From: Candidatus Anammoximicrobium sp.
GTDB taxonomy: Bacteria; Planctomycetota; Planctomycetia; Pirellulales; Pirellulaceae
NCBI GenBank assembly: GCA_012515235.1
Contig: JAAYYU010000036.1
Location: 26,460-90,459, forward strand
DNA: 64,000 nt
Reading direction: 5' to 3'
Positions 28,470 to 37,457 of this stretch are shown here, in pieces. A program made the translations under genes and the position numbers. The notes under the pieces are model-generated. The model had not been told where the DNA came from and did not search any database. It worked only from the letters and a program-made list of their open reading frames with translations. How positions within the stretch are numbered: the first letter of the stretch is position 1; every line of letters starts with the position of its first letter.

Positions 28470-28867
28470 CCACCACGCTGCTTGCCAGCGTGGAGCCATG
28501 TTCAGGACCAGCCTTCGCCCCGCCGCGCGAGTTCCTCGTCTTCGGCCACCACGCTGCTTGACAGCGTGGAGCCATGTTCAGGACCAGCCTTCGCCCCGCC
28601 GCGCGAGTTCCTCGTCTTCGGCCACCACGCTGCTTGCCAGCGTGGAGCCATGTTCAGGACCAGCCTTCGCCCCGCTCACAGCGTCCAGCATAGTGAACAC
28701 CGCTCCACGCTGGTAAGCAGCGTGGTGGCGAAGAAGCCGATTTGTTCGCAGGGATTCCTGGTCTTGAACACCGCTCCACGCTGGCGAGCAGCGTGGTGGC
28801 GAAGACACCGATTTGTTCGCGGGCATCCCTGGTCTTGAACACCACTCCACGCTGGCGAGCAGCGTGA
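28470..28867. repeat. Array of six 21-bp palindromes in two head-on blocks
   Basis: Palindromes CCACGCTG-N5-CAGCGTGG occur at 28473-28493, 28549-28569, 28625-28645, 28705-28725, 28776-28796 and 28847-28867 (the last loses its final base pair). The first three units repeat at a 76-bp period and are nearly identical. The last three repeat at 71-72 bp and are the same family in opposite orientation, with a diverged link (ends CTGGTCTTGAACACCGCT versus CTGGTCCTGAACATGGCT). The links are repeated rather than unique, so this is not CRISPR. The array sits in the 651-bp gap between divergent genes. Confidence 0.92.
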
Positions 28868-28904
28868 AAGTGATGGCCGTCGCCAACATGCCGAGACCAG
28901 GGGC

Positions 28905-28958
28905 ATTGCCTTTTCGCCCGGCACCTTGCCTTTTCGCCCGGCACCTTGCCTTTTCGCC
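28905..28958. repeat. 20-bp tandem repeat, 2.7 copies
   Basis: TTGCCTTTTCGCCCGGCACC is repeated head to tail at a 20-bp period just after the palindrome array and 92 bp before the D-aminoacylase start. A weak sigma70-like pair (TTGACA 29010-29015, TATCAC 29031-29036, 15-bp spacer) lies downstream of it. Confidence 0.9.
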
Positions 28959-29049
28959 GCTGTTGCCCGCGGACGGCGTTGGACATACGATACGGGCTCC
29001 GTCGATCGTTTGACAAGCCCGCGAAGAGACTATCACTGGGGGTCCACTC

Positions 29050-30600
29050 ATGCTGATGCAAACTCTATGGCTGCTGGCGGCGTTGCTGACGGCGCAGGAC
29101 GCTGGAGTGCAGGCCGATTACGTGATCGAGCAGGTCGAGATTCATGACGGCAGCGGCGGGGAAGCCCGCCAGGGCGATCTGGCCATTCGCGGCGACCGAT
29201 TGGTGGCGATCGGCAAGTTCGCGGTTGCGGGCCAACCGCGGCGGATCGACGGAACGGGGCTGATCGCGGCCCCGGGCTTCATCGATGTGCACACGCACTG
29301 CGACAGCGGCATTACCAAAGAGAAGACTCGCATCAACAAGAACTATCTCACCCAGGGCGTAACCACCGTGGTCACCGGCAACTGCGGCGGCGGGCCGCTG
29401 GACATCGCCAAGTTTCTGCGGGACGTGGACGACGGCGGCACGGGAACGAACGTCGCGCATCTGATTCCGCACGGCGCGGTCCGCAGCAAGGCGATGGGAT
29501 CGGCGAAACGCCCGCCCACGCCGGCCGAACTGGACGTGATGCGTCAACTGGTCGACCAAGGGATGCGCGACGGTGCTTGGGGCATGTCGACCGGCTTGAT
29601 CTATCCTCCCAGCTCTTACGCGGAGACGGACGAGTTGGTCGACTTGAGTCGCGTTATCGGCCGCCACGGCGGGCTGTACGTCTCGCACATCCGCAGCGAG
29701 GGCGTGGAACTGCTGAAAGCTGTCGGCGAGGCGATTGAGATCGGCAAGCGGGCGGGCGTGCCCGCTCACATCTCGCATTTCAAGGCGTCGGGACCGGCGG
29801 CCTGGGGCCTGGCGACCAACGCCATCGGCTTGGTGCAAGCGGCGCGCGACGGGGGCCAGATCGTGACGGCGGACCAGTACCCCTACATCGCCAGCAGCAC
29901 GTCCTTAAGCGCGATGGTCATGCCCGACGAATACCGCGGAAAGAAGGCGTTGACCGAAGCGCTGGCCGACCCTCAGCAGGCGGCAAGAGTTCGCGAGCGG
30001 CTTGCCAAGAACATCGAGACGCGTTCGTCGGCAGCTTCGCTGGTCATCGCCAGCTATGCTCCGGACAGGACGTTCCACGGCAAGAATCTGGCCGAGTTGG
30101 CTCAGCAGCGAAATTGCACGGTCGTCGATCTGGTACTGGAGATCGAACAGAAGGGCGGCGCCCGGATGGTGAATTTCGGCATGCAGGAGGAAGAGGTGCG
30201 GCGGATTATGCAGCAGCCCTTCGTCTCGACGGCCAGCGACGGAGGAGCGTGCGTGCCGGACGTGACCGTCCCGCACCCGCGGAATTACGGCTGCTTCCCG
30301 CGCAAGATCGGCCGCTACGCCATCGAGCTGAACGTCGTGCCACTGGCGGCGGCGATCCGCAGCGCCACCGGACTGCCCGCGGACACGTTCAAGTTCCCGC
30401 AACGCGGCTATCTGCGCGAAGGCTATTTTGCCGACGTTGTGGTCTTCGACCCCAAGATCTTCCGCGACACGGCCACGTTCGAGAAGCCGCACCAGTACGC
30501 TACCGGCGTGTGCTACCTGTTCGTCAACGGCCGCCTGGCCATCGACGGCGGACAGGTCACCGGACAACTGGCTGGCCGAGCCCTGCGGCATCAACCGTGA
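29050..30600 (+). CDS. Secreted N-acyl-D-amino-acid deacylase (D-aminoacylase, amidohydrolase superfamily)
   Basis: 516 aa. Metal-dependent hydrolase that would release D-amino acids from N-acyl-D-amino acids. A short hydrophobic leader (MLMQTLWLLAALLTAQDAGV) suggests export, unusual for a family that is mostly cytoplasmic. Metal ligands are visible: DVHTHCDSG (His81, His83), TGNCGGG, SHIRSEG, AHISHFK and the catalytic Asp region STASDGGACV. The C-terminal HPRNYGCFPRKIG and LREGYFADVVVFDP are hallmark D-aminoacylase segments. A periplasmic location would suit recycling of peptidoglycan-derived or free D-amino acids. A MITE-like element begins about 12 bp after the stop. Confidence 0.9.
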   Translation: MLMQTLWLLAALLTAQDAGVQADYVIEQVEIHDGSGGEARQGDLAIRGDRLVAIGKFAVAGQPRRIDGTGLIAAPGFIDVHTHCDSGITKEKTRINKNYLTQGVTTVVTGNCGGGPLDIAKFLRDVDDGGTGTNVAHLIPHGAVRSKAMGSAKRPPTPAELDVMRQLVDQGMRDGAWGMSTGLIYPPSSYAETDELVDLSRVIGRHGGLYVSHIRSEGVELLKAVGEAIEIGKRAGVPAHISHFKASGPAAWGLATNAIGLVQAARDGGQIVTADQYPYIASSTSLSAMVMPDEYRGKKALTEALADPQQAARVRERLAKNIETRSSAASLVIASYAPDRTFHGKNLAELAQQRNCTVVDLVLEIEQKGGARMVNFGMQEEEVRRIMQQPFVSTASDGGACVPDVTVPHPRNYGCFPRKIGRYAIELNVVPLAAAIRSATGLPADTFKFPQRGYLREGYFADVVVFDPKIFRDTATFEKPHQYATGVCYLFVNGRLAIDGGQVTGQLAGRALRHQP

Positions 30601-30611
30601 GCGGGATGGCA

Positions 30612-30810
30612 TTGCCCTAAACGGGATTTCGGCAGTTCTGACACGCCGTGGATGAAGTCACGGTTTGGGTGCCGGGGTCAGGCTTACAGAATTCAATTTT
30701 GGCCGATCGTGGCACCAGCCAAATGGTACGACCCTGCTCGGCCAGAATTGAATTCTGTAAGCCTGACCCCATTCTGGACGGCGTCTCTCCGTGTCCGTTT
30801 CCCGTTGGAC
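30612..30810. mobile_element. MITE-like element, copy 3 (inverted relative to copy 2)
   Basis: The central palindrome 30674-30770 has 34-bp arms with one mismatch. Both flanks match those of copy 2 read on the opposite strand: AAACGGGATTTCGGCA on the left and TCCGTGTCCGTTTCCCGTTGG on the right (given here only as CCGTGTCCGTTTCCCGTTGG). The ends are degraded, so borders are approximate. Lying 12 bp past the D-aminoacylase stop, its hairpin may serve that gene as a transcription barrier. Confidence 0.7.
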
Positions 30811-30899
30811 GCTCGCCACCGGTTGTGGGTCGCCCGCACTGCCGGCGGCGAGCGTCTTGCCGCTCACCGATCGCTTGACCGTTCTTGCCCGATGAACGC

Positions 30900-31601
30900 T
30901 TACCGCTTCTTCATCGTCACGCCGACGCCAGAACCTTCCATCAGCAGGAACGAGGTTTCGAAGTCGGGGTTCTTGGTGATCGCTTCCAGGAAGCGCGGAT
31001 CCGGGTTGGGGCGGACCATGTTGTGGGCGATGATCAGACCGCCGGGCCGGAGTATCGGAACCAGCTTTTCCAGGTAGTCCAGGTAGCCGCTCTTGTCGGC
31101 ATCCAGGAACAGGATGTCGATCGGTCCCGCGACGTCTTTGACCTTCTCATGCGCGTCGCCCTGAACGATCGTAATCAACCCCTCGACGCCGGCTTTCTTA
31201 AAGTTCTCCGTGGCGACGGCCGCGCGGCCCGGATCGATCTCGTGGGTGATCAGCTTTCCGCCCGTCTTGCGCAGGGCCAGGGCGAACCAGAGGCCCGACT
31301 CCCCGGTGGACGTGCCGATTTCGACGACCAGTTTCGCGCCGGTCGTTTCCGCCAGCAGGCGCAGCAGCCGTCCGTCGGCTTCGGAGACGTTGGCATATCG
31401 GGGTCCTTGCCGCGACTGCTGCAGGGCGTCCAGAATCTTCTTCTCTTCCTCGTCCTTCGGCAGCGGGACGTTTTCGATGGGCGTGCGAGCTTCGGGTCTG
31501 GGGCCAGATCGGCGGGGGCCGTCAGGGCGTTGAGCCCAAGCGGTCGTCGAGAACAAGGTCAAGGCGGTCAGGACACAAACGGCGAACGTCAGACGCGGCA
31601 T
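30900..31601 (-). CDS. Exported SAM-dependent O-methyltransferase (family 3, caffeoyl-CoA OMT-like)
   Basis: 233 aa. The Rossmann core has VVEIGTSTGESGLWFAL (motif I), ITHEIDPGRA, DILFLDADKSGYLDYLE and LRPGGLIIAHN, characteristic of class-I O-methyltransferases acting on catechol-like substrates. DAD-K and HNM sit where the metal ligands of cation-dependent members lie. A good signal peptide (MPRLTFAVCVLTALTLFSTTAWA) and a Pro/Arg-rich linker precede the domain, which is odd because the cofactor is cytoplasmic. GAGGAG stands 6 nt before the ATG. The leader may instead act as an uncleaved anchor; both readings are open. Confidence 0.85.
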   Translation of the reverse strand: MPRLTFAVCVLTALTLFSTTAWAQRPDGPRRSGPRPEARTPIENVPLPKDEEEKKILDALQQSRQGPRYANVSEADGRLLRLLAETTGAKLVVEIGTSTGESGLWFALALRKTGGKLITHEIDPGRAAVATENFKKAGVEGLITIVQGDAHEKVKDVAGPIDILFLDADKSGYLDYLEKLVPILRPGGLIIAHNMVRPNPDPRFLEAITKNPDFETSFLLMEGSGVGVTMKKR

Positions 31602-31676
31602 GAACGGCTCCTCGAAAGTTCAGGAAACGAGAATCCTCTTGTCCGGATCACACACGGTAACTGGGATGCAGACGAT

Positions 31677-31868
31677 TCACTTCTGGCGAGATGCGCGCGA
31701 CGCCTCGGCTGCGTCACGGGCGTTCTCAATCGCTTCCTTCACCGTTTCGGCTTCGGTGATCCATTCGGGATCGAGCGGAGACGTTACGACATAGCCGCCC
31801 TCTTCGGCGGCTTCCAGGTTCAGCACCAGTTGTCCATCACGCACGATCCATGACTTGGCCAGGCCCAT
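31677..31868 (-). CDS. Orphan HicB-like antitoxin domain protein
   Basis: 63-aa protein matching the HicB-like fold: AAEEGGYVVTSPLDPEWITE followed by ETVKEAIENARDA, the usual EEGGY-beta then helix pattern. No HicA toxin ORF is present on either side: upstream is a 104-bp gap and then the 901-aa lipoprotein, downstream the methyltransferase. No DNA-binding tail is attached. The chosen ATG has AGAAGGA directly abutting it, so the true start may differ. Probably a solitary HicB relic or a regulator acting elsewhere. Confidence 0.6.
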   Translation of the reverse strand: MGLAKSWIVRDGQLVLNLEAAEEGGYVVTSPLDPEWITEAETVKEAIENARDAAEASRASRQK

Positions 31869-31972
31869 TCCTTCTGGACCTCGGCCGCGAGTGTCACGTT
31901 GCTCCCGTGCTAAGAATAACGGCGACCAGGACCAGCCATCAAGTACCGAAAGCCGGTTTCCGCCGACGTGGT

Positions 31973-34678
31973 TCAATCCCTCACGGCGTTGCGGAACTTG
32001 TCGTCCGTCAGCCCGCTTGCGGTGACGTACACCGGCGTGCTGTCGGGCGTGAACCGCCGGCCGGCTAGCGGCTGGCCCATCAGATCGAGGATGCGGACCT
32101 TGTCGTTTCCCAGCGAGATTTCTTTGGCGGTCTTCGTGTTCTCCGCCCAAATCACGCAAACCAGGCGGTCGCCGTCGCGGAACAGGTAGGCGCGAGTGGG
32201 AGCGGCGAGCGTCAGCCGCGAAACGAACTTGGTCGTGGGCGTCAGGAAGTGCGCCATCGCGGCCTGGGCCGCGTAGATCTTGTGCGGTGTGCCGCCGTAC
32301 TCGAAGAAGATCCCCTGCAGGCTGTCCTGGTTCAAGCCGTCGCACGTGCCGGCGTGGTAGAAGATTTTATCCACGCCGTTAGCGAAGTTCAGCACGGCCC
32401 AGCGAACCGCATAGGCGCTTTGCTGCACTTCGCTGGCCAGCGGCTGGTTGAAGCCGTGGTGCGTCAGGGGCACCGTCGCCGGGTCGTCGTCCGCGTAGTA
32501 GCCGTATTCGGTCAGCCAGACGGGCTTGCGGCCGCCGTGCTTGGCCATCAGGTCATTCAGCTTCTGCAGCGGACCCTCGATGAATTCCGGCGGCCGCAGA
32601 CGCGGATAGTGATGGATGTCGATCGCATCGGCGGCGGCCAGTCCACCTGCGGCGAAGAACTTCTCGAAGTCCTCCAGGATTTGCCCGTCGCTCAAGTAGC
32701 CGATGCCCGCCAGCACGCGGGCCTGCGGGTCGGCTTGCCGCGCCGCGCGAGCAAACGCTTTGACGTGCGTGGCATAGGTCGTTCCGTCGTAGCCCAGCTT
32801 GCGCGGCAGCGAATAATCGGTAAACAGCGGTTCGTTGAACACTTGCCACCAGTGCATGCGGCCTTGGTAGTGCATCACAGTCCGGGCCACGTAGTTCTCG
32901 AACTCGGCCAGATCGCGCGGCGCATAGGCCGCGCGCTGGCGGTTCTCCGGGTAGCGGTCGCCGGCCTGGACGCTCGCCGGAGCGGACGACGACCAGTTGC
33001 TGGAGGGAAACGGCAGCAGGCCCAAGACCTGCAGTCCGTGTTTCCGCGGCCGGTCGATCTGGTAATCCGGCTCGGTAAATGTGAACCGGCCCTTCTCCGG
33101 CTCGACATCCTGCCACTTCAACGACCAGTCGCGCATCCAGACCAAACCGGCTTGGCGGCACAAGTCCAGCAGGTGCGGCCAAGGGTAGGCGTGGTTGACG
33201 CCGAACCGCGAGTTGTCTCCGCGGTGGATGGGAATCGCGGCGATCCGCATCGCGCGCTCACTCACGAGATCGCCCGCCGTCAAGCGGGCATGGACTCGCA
33301 GGAAGCCTCGCAGTGTTTCCGACGAAGGGATCTCGAGGACCGTCTCGCCCGAGGCCACGCGGTCGATAGCCTCAGCCCGAACCTGACGATCGAAGAAATC
33401 GGTCATTCGCCATTCGATCCGCGCGTCCCGGAGCCGGTCCGGCTCGCGACTGCGGACGGTCAAGCGGATCCGTAGCGGCTCGTCCCAGTCGAAGACGTTG
33501 CCGGTCTTGTCCGTGGACAGGCCGATTTCGACGGGCTGCGAAGTTTGGAATTCGCTCGGCGATTCCGCCCGCTCCAACTGGACCGCGTCCAGCCACACGG
33601 TCGCGCGAGCCGGCGGCGCGGGGCGATCGGGCGCTGGCCGCAGGTCCGGGCCAGCCAGGACGTAGCACCAGCGCGCCGTGGGCTTGAAGGTCAGGGCGAA
33701 CCGCTGCCAATCGCGGCCGACGCGCACCGGTTTCTGCTGACTGCCCCCGCCGAAGAGTCGCACCGCCAGCAGCGCGGGCGTGTCGTCCTTCGCCGCGCGC
33801 AGGCAGGCGGACAGCGTGTAGGCCTGTCCCGGCTCGACCTCCAGGAACCCCTGGTTCCCAGCCAGCGGAGCGCGGACGGGACTGCGGTGCAAATCGTAGT
33901 AGTCGAAGAAGGACACCGGCTGGTTATCCGGATTCAACTCGATGCGCAGGCTGGTCCGGCCATCGGACGCCTGCTGCGAATCCAACTGGCCGAACAGCCG
34001 GTTCATGAGCCCGCCCCAGTGCGCCGTGCGGTCCCACTCGGCCGATCCCCAGCCGTCGCTGCCGCACTCGAAGCTGGCGTTGGGAACCAGGTTCCGCCGG
34101 CCCGCCGCCGCGACGATCTCGCCGGGGCGATACAACTGGTCGCCCGCTTCCTCAAACTCGACGTCATCCATCCACAGCGCGCCGGTCGACTGGAACCAGA
34201 TTTGAAAGCGGCTGCCCTTCGCGCAATCGCGGGACGCGCGAAATACGAACTCGAACTGCGTCCACTGCGGCGTGGGCACGAACGAATCCTGCAGCCCGCA
34301 ATTCGCCCAGACCGCCGTGTCGGACAGGGCCACGGAGACCACCTGGTCCCCGATGCCGTCGCCTTTGGCCCAGAACGATACCCGGTAGCCGACGCCGCGC
34401 CGCACCGGGATGTCCAGTTGGCAGATCATCGCGTGCGCGGCCGGATTGCCCGCCTGGTAGCGAGTGCAGGCCAGCCGCGCGCACTGCGAGCCATCGCGCC
34501 CGGCGTCCAGCGTCAGCGACTGGTCCACCAGCCGCGCGTCGCCCGACGTCCGCCACTCGTCCGGCACGCCGTTGCCGTCCGAGTCGCTCTCGAAGCGGGG
34601 ATTGCGAGCCAGGTTGTCGGCCTGCAAGCAGCCAACCAGGACCAGCCAAGCGGCCAAGCTGAAGCAAATCCGGGACAT
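31973..34678 (-). CDS. Lipoprotein glycoside hydrolase with two carbohydrate-binding-like domains and clan-A barrel
   Basis: 901 aa; the leader MSRICFSLAAWLVLVGC contains a lipobox (LVGC), so it is probably lipid-anchored and faces the periplasm or surface. Two CBM4/9-like sandwiches follow (about 25-175, opening NPRFESDSDGNGVPDEW; about 190-370, opening NLVPNASFECG). Beta-rich linkers lead to a TIM barrel (about 500-830). Acid/base motif WWQVFNEPLF (Glu near 614) and nucleophile motif VWLTEYGYY (Glu near 722) fit a retaining clan-A enzyme, closest in appearance to GH39/GH5-like proteins. The start at 34678 gives the clean lipoprotein leader. Substrate unknown; the binding domains imply an insoluble polymer. 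Confidence 0.72.
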   Translation of the reverse strand: MSRICFSLAAWLVLVGCLQADNLARNPRFESDSDGNGVPDEWRTSGDARLVDQSLTLDAGRDGSQCARLACTRYQAGNPAAHAMICQLDIPVRRGVGYRVSFWAKGDGIGDQVVSVALSDTAVWANCGLQDSFVPTPQWTQFEFVFRASRDCAKGSRFQIWFQSTGALWMDDVEFEEAGDQLYRPGEIVAAAGRRNLVPNASFECGSDGWGSAEWDRTAHWGGLMNRLFGQLDSQQASDGRTSLRIELNPDNQPVSFFDYYDLHRSPVRAPLAGNQGFLEVEPGQAYTLSACLRAAKDDTPALLAVRLFGGGSQQKPVRVGRDWQRFALTFKPTARWCYVLAGPDLRPAPDRPAPPARATVWLDAVQLERAESPSEFQTSQPVEIGLSTDKTGNVFDWDEPLRIRLTVRSREPDRLRDARIEWRMTDFFDRQVRAEAIDRVASGETVLEIPSSETLRGFLRVHARLTAGDLVSERAMRIAAIPIHRGDNSRFGVNHAYPWPHLLDLCRQAGLVWMRDWSLKWQDVEPEKGRFTFTEPDYQIDRPRKHGLQVLGLLPFPSSNWSSSAPASVQAGDRYPENRQRAAYAPRDLAEFENYVARTVMHYQGRMHWWQVFNEPLFTDYSLPRKLGYDGTTYATHVKAFARAARQADPQARVLAGIGYLSDGQILEDFEKFFAAGGLAAADAIDIHHYPRLRPPEFIEGPLQKLNDLMAKHGGRKPVWLTEYGYYADDDPATVPLTHHGFNQPLASEVQQSAYAVRWAVLNFANGVDKIFYHAGTCDGLNQDSLQGIFFEYGGTPHKIYAAQAAMAHFLTPTTKFVSRLTLAAPTRAYLFRDGDRLVCVIWAENTKTAKEISLGNDKVRILDLMGQPLAGRRFTPDSTPVYVTASGLTDDKFRNAVRD

Positions 34679-34769
34679 GGGCGGGATTCTCCGGGCGTGG
34701 AAAGATGGGGCAGTTGATGTCCGGCCGAACACACAGGTCTGCCGATGTTAGAGCAAGCGGAGCGTCGAA

Positions 34770-35685
34770 TCAATCCGCAGGAGCCCGTTTCGGAGCTGGG
34801 CGTAACTCGCAAATCTCGCTCGCACCCCTCGGTTTCCGCCGCGGACGTGTCACCGGGCGGGCTGTGTTCGAAAGTTTTTGCCGCGGTCCTGGAATCAACG
34901 CTACTGCCGAGAGGCGAAATGCCTTCGCGAGTTGCACGGCATACCATGGGCCCGGCTGGGCCGTGAAAAAAACCGCCCCGTTCTCCAGCTGGAAGCGATT
35001 CGAGCTGAGTCGTTTGCCGTCGCTCGTCACCGCGGGCGCCGCTCCTGGCTTTCCGTCCGGAAAGATCACGTGGAATCGCCGCTGGAACGCCAAGCGAAGT
35101 TCGACCACGTCGTCCTCCGGATAGGCGACTTCCATCTTGCCCAAGTCAAGTGAAGTCGCCGGCCCTTCGCGCCGGGTGGCACGAAAATCGTGTGAAAGTC
35201 TTCATGCACGCCGTAGCAACGGTGGCTTCGGCGCCCGTTGCTATACGCTTTGGACCAGCAGGTGCCAGGCTGTACACGTCATGGCTACGCCCGGATCGCC
35301 GATCGCGCGCCCGGTCAGGGCCAGGGCATTACACCAGTTCGCTCGCTGCGTTCGCAGACAAACCGCGAACAGGCTCGACTGCTTTCCGCCGTGCCTGCCG
35401 GGCAGGGGCAAGGCCTCGCCGGAGACCTCGACCCCCTCGGTCGTCAGCGGCTCGATCTGCAAGACGGCCTGCTTGCCTTTGGCCAGAGAGACGTTTCCCT
35501 GGCGTTCTGCCTGTTGTTCCGGGTGGAACCGCGACTCCAGGGACGATTCCTTCTCCAACAGAGTTTCGTCGGCCACGATCAGCGCGTCGGGCTTCACGAA
35601 GCTGCGACGGCTCGAAGTGCGCGACCGACCGTAGAGTTGTGCCTGCGGCGATGAAGTCAACGATTTCTTCGTAGGCTCGAATCAT
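34770..35685 (-). pseudogene. Fused gene remnants: start of a small conserved protein joined to a lyase-like C-terminal fragment
   Basis: Reading down the minus strand, ATG at 35685 starts MIRAYEEIVDFIAAGTT and RSVAHFEPSQ, the N-terminus of a small hypothetical protein known from planctomycetes and cyanobacteria. It breaks off near 35600. In another frame the DNA then reads SFVKPDALIVADETLLEKES and AVLQIEPLTTEGVEV (to stop 35241), resembling the beta-sandwich of heparinase/alginate-lyase-type enzymes. After a further frame change, 35144-34770 contains MEVAYPEDDVVELRLAF and NRFQLENGAVFF. No intact gene is present. The lyase assignment rests on short motifs only. Confidence 0.45.
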
Positions 35686-35788
35686 GCCGTCATTACTTGC
35701 TCGTATCAGCCGAATCAGCAGCTCGCGAACCGCCCAGACTGCTCAAAGGGATCGGACTCTGGCCCGGCTCAACCGGGGCGACAAGAAC

Positions 35789-37180
35789 TCAGTGTTTCTT
35801 GAGCACGAGCCGGTACGTGGCCGAGGCACCTTTGGCGACGTGGACCTCAAAATCCTGGACCCTGTTTCTTAATGTGACCTGGGCCTTGTAACCGCCGTAG
35901 AAGCCGCGGAATTGGGCTCTCCCTTGGGCGTCGGTCTTGACCGTAAGGTTTGTCTTCCACTGGTGGTTGATGAGTTGGTCCAGGGCCTGGTAGGCGGGCT
36001 TGGGGTTCATGTCTTTGTCGAGCAGGCCGCCGAGCGCCGCGTTTTCGTTCCGGTAGGCCGTGCCGTCGGCCAGGTTCCACCACGTGACGCCGGCCATCGC
36101 CGGGGTGCTGAACCACAAGCGGTACAAGTTGGCTACGATCGTCGCCTGCTCGGCTGGTCCGTTCTCGCCGACGCCGGGGACGGTGATCTCGGTGATGTAC
36201 AAGGGGAGCCCCAATCGCCCCAGTTGCTCGTACACGGCGAGCATGTGGCTGGGCGCATAGACCTTGCCGCTGAGCATGGCCCCGCGGCTGGTGTGGAACT
36301 GGATGCCGATCCCTTCGACTCGAACCTGGCGTTGCAGCAACCCCCGCACCAGTTTCTCGTACTGGTCTGTCGTGACGTGCGACTGGTTGATGCCGTCGTT
36401 GATCATCAGCGTGGCGTTTTTGGGGAACAGTCGGCCCGCCTCCTGAAAACACCACGCCAGGTAATCGTCCGGCACGGCGTGCCACTGCTGGGGATGCGCC
36501 AGCCGAGGCAGTTCTTCGTTGACGACGTCCCACACGGCGATGTCGCGGCCGTAGCGTTCCGCAATCTGGGACATGTGACGCTGGGCGAGCGTTTTCAGCC
36601 GTTGCGGGTCGTCGGGCTTGATCCAGTCGGGCATGAACATGGTCTTGGCGTACATCAGCGCGTGGCCCTTGGCCGTGATCCCGCGAGCCCGGCACCACTT
36701 GACCAACTGGTCCGGCGGCGGGCGGCGCCAGATGGGCGGCGATCCTTCGGCGAAACGCGGCCGGCCGTCCTCGGGCTCCAATTCCCGCCAGTAGAACGGC
36801 AGGGTGGCGAAATTGTTGATTCGGGCGAATGCCTCTTCGTACTTGCGGTTCAACTCGGGCGATTCGAGTTGGCCGAGCGCGAACAGGTTGCAGCCGAACA
36901 GGAAGTCATGGGTCTTCTGCCGGATTTCCAGTGCAGCCCCCGCGACGGGCTGCCCGTCCGCGTCGACGACTTCGATCACCGCGTCGCCCTTGCGGTGACG
37001 CTCGATGCCCTCGTCGATTTGCCCCGCGACGCCGTCCCACATCTGTTGGTATGCGTCCGGAACGGCGGCCCCGGCGGACGACGCCAGAGCGGAAACGAGC
37101 AACCCCGCCAACAGCGTCCAGCCCGCGCAGCCCGCCAAACGGGTCAGGCCGGCACCATCTTGCGAATGTGGTGTTCTCAT
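35789..37180 (-). CDS. GH10 endo-1,4-beta-xylanase-like enzyme
   Basis: 463 aa. Acts on xylan or related beta-1,4 chains. AGGAGGT precedes the ATG; a long leader (about 1-38) ends ASSAGA. Residues about 60-100 form the beta extension typical of planctomycete GH10 (AVIEVVDADGQPVAGAALEI, QKTHDFLFGCN). The barrel has YWRELEPEDG, AKGHALMY, acid/base WDVVNE (Glu about 221) and nucleophile YITEITVPG (Glu about 330), then MAGVTWWNLADG. A short C-terminal beta domain (VTLRNRVQDFEVHV) remains. All active-site landmarks are intact. Confidence 0.92.
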   Translation of the reverse strand: MRTPHSQDGAGLTRLAGCAGWTLLAGLLVSALASSAGAAVPDAYQQMWDGVAGQIDEGIERHRKGDAVIEVVDADGQPVAGAALEIRQKTHDFLFGCNLFALGQLESPELNRKYEEAFARINNFATLPFYWRELEPEDGRPRFAEGSPPIWRRPPPDQLVKWCRARGITAKGHALMYAKTMFMPDWIKPDDPQRLKTLAQRHMSQIAERYGRDIAVWDVVNEELPRLAHPQQWHAVPDDYLAWCFQEAGRLFPKNATLMINDGINQSHVTTDQYEKLVRGLLQRQVRVEGIGIQFHTSRGAMLSGKVYAPSHMLAVYEQLGRLGLPLYITEITVPGVGENGPAEQATIVANLYRLWFSTPAMAGVTWWNLADGTAYRNENAALGGLLDKDMNPKPAYQALDQLINHQWKTNLTVKTDAQGRAQFRGFYGGYKAQVTLRNRVQDFEVHVAKGASATYRLVLKKH

Positions 37181-37457
37181 GGAATCGTTGACCTCCTGTT
37201 TTTCTTGTCTCAGGATCGTGTTGGAAAGCCGATCCGACCGCTGTTGTACGACGGCCCTTCGAGACCGTCCAGGCGGCAGACTCGAAGGCGACGGATGGCG
37301 TCAGAGGGCCGCCGTCCAGCCGGCAGGCCCGCAGGCACGACGGCGTTCGCGCTGGCCGGGCGAGTCGCTGTTGCGGCCTGCCGCCTCGGTTGACGCGATC
37401 CGTCGAGCGCCGTTATCTTACCGCTATTCGCAGCTTTCGCCCAGGAGCTTGTAACTC

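Noticed and set aside
28470..28867. CRISPR array
   Set aside because: The links between palindromes are themselves repeats (two alternating versions of one sequence), the repeat is only 21 bp, and no cas genes are present.
31677..31973. Complete HicAB toxin-antitoxin pair
   Set aside because: No HicA-like ORF in the 104-bp upstream gap or downstream.
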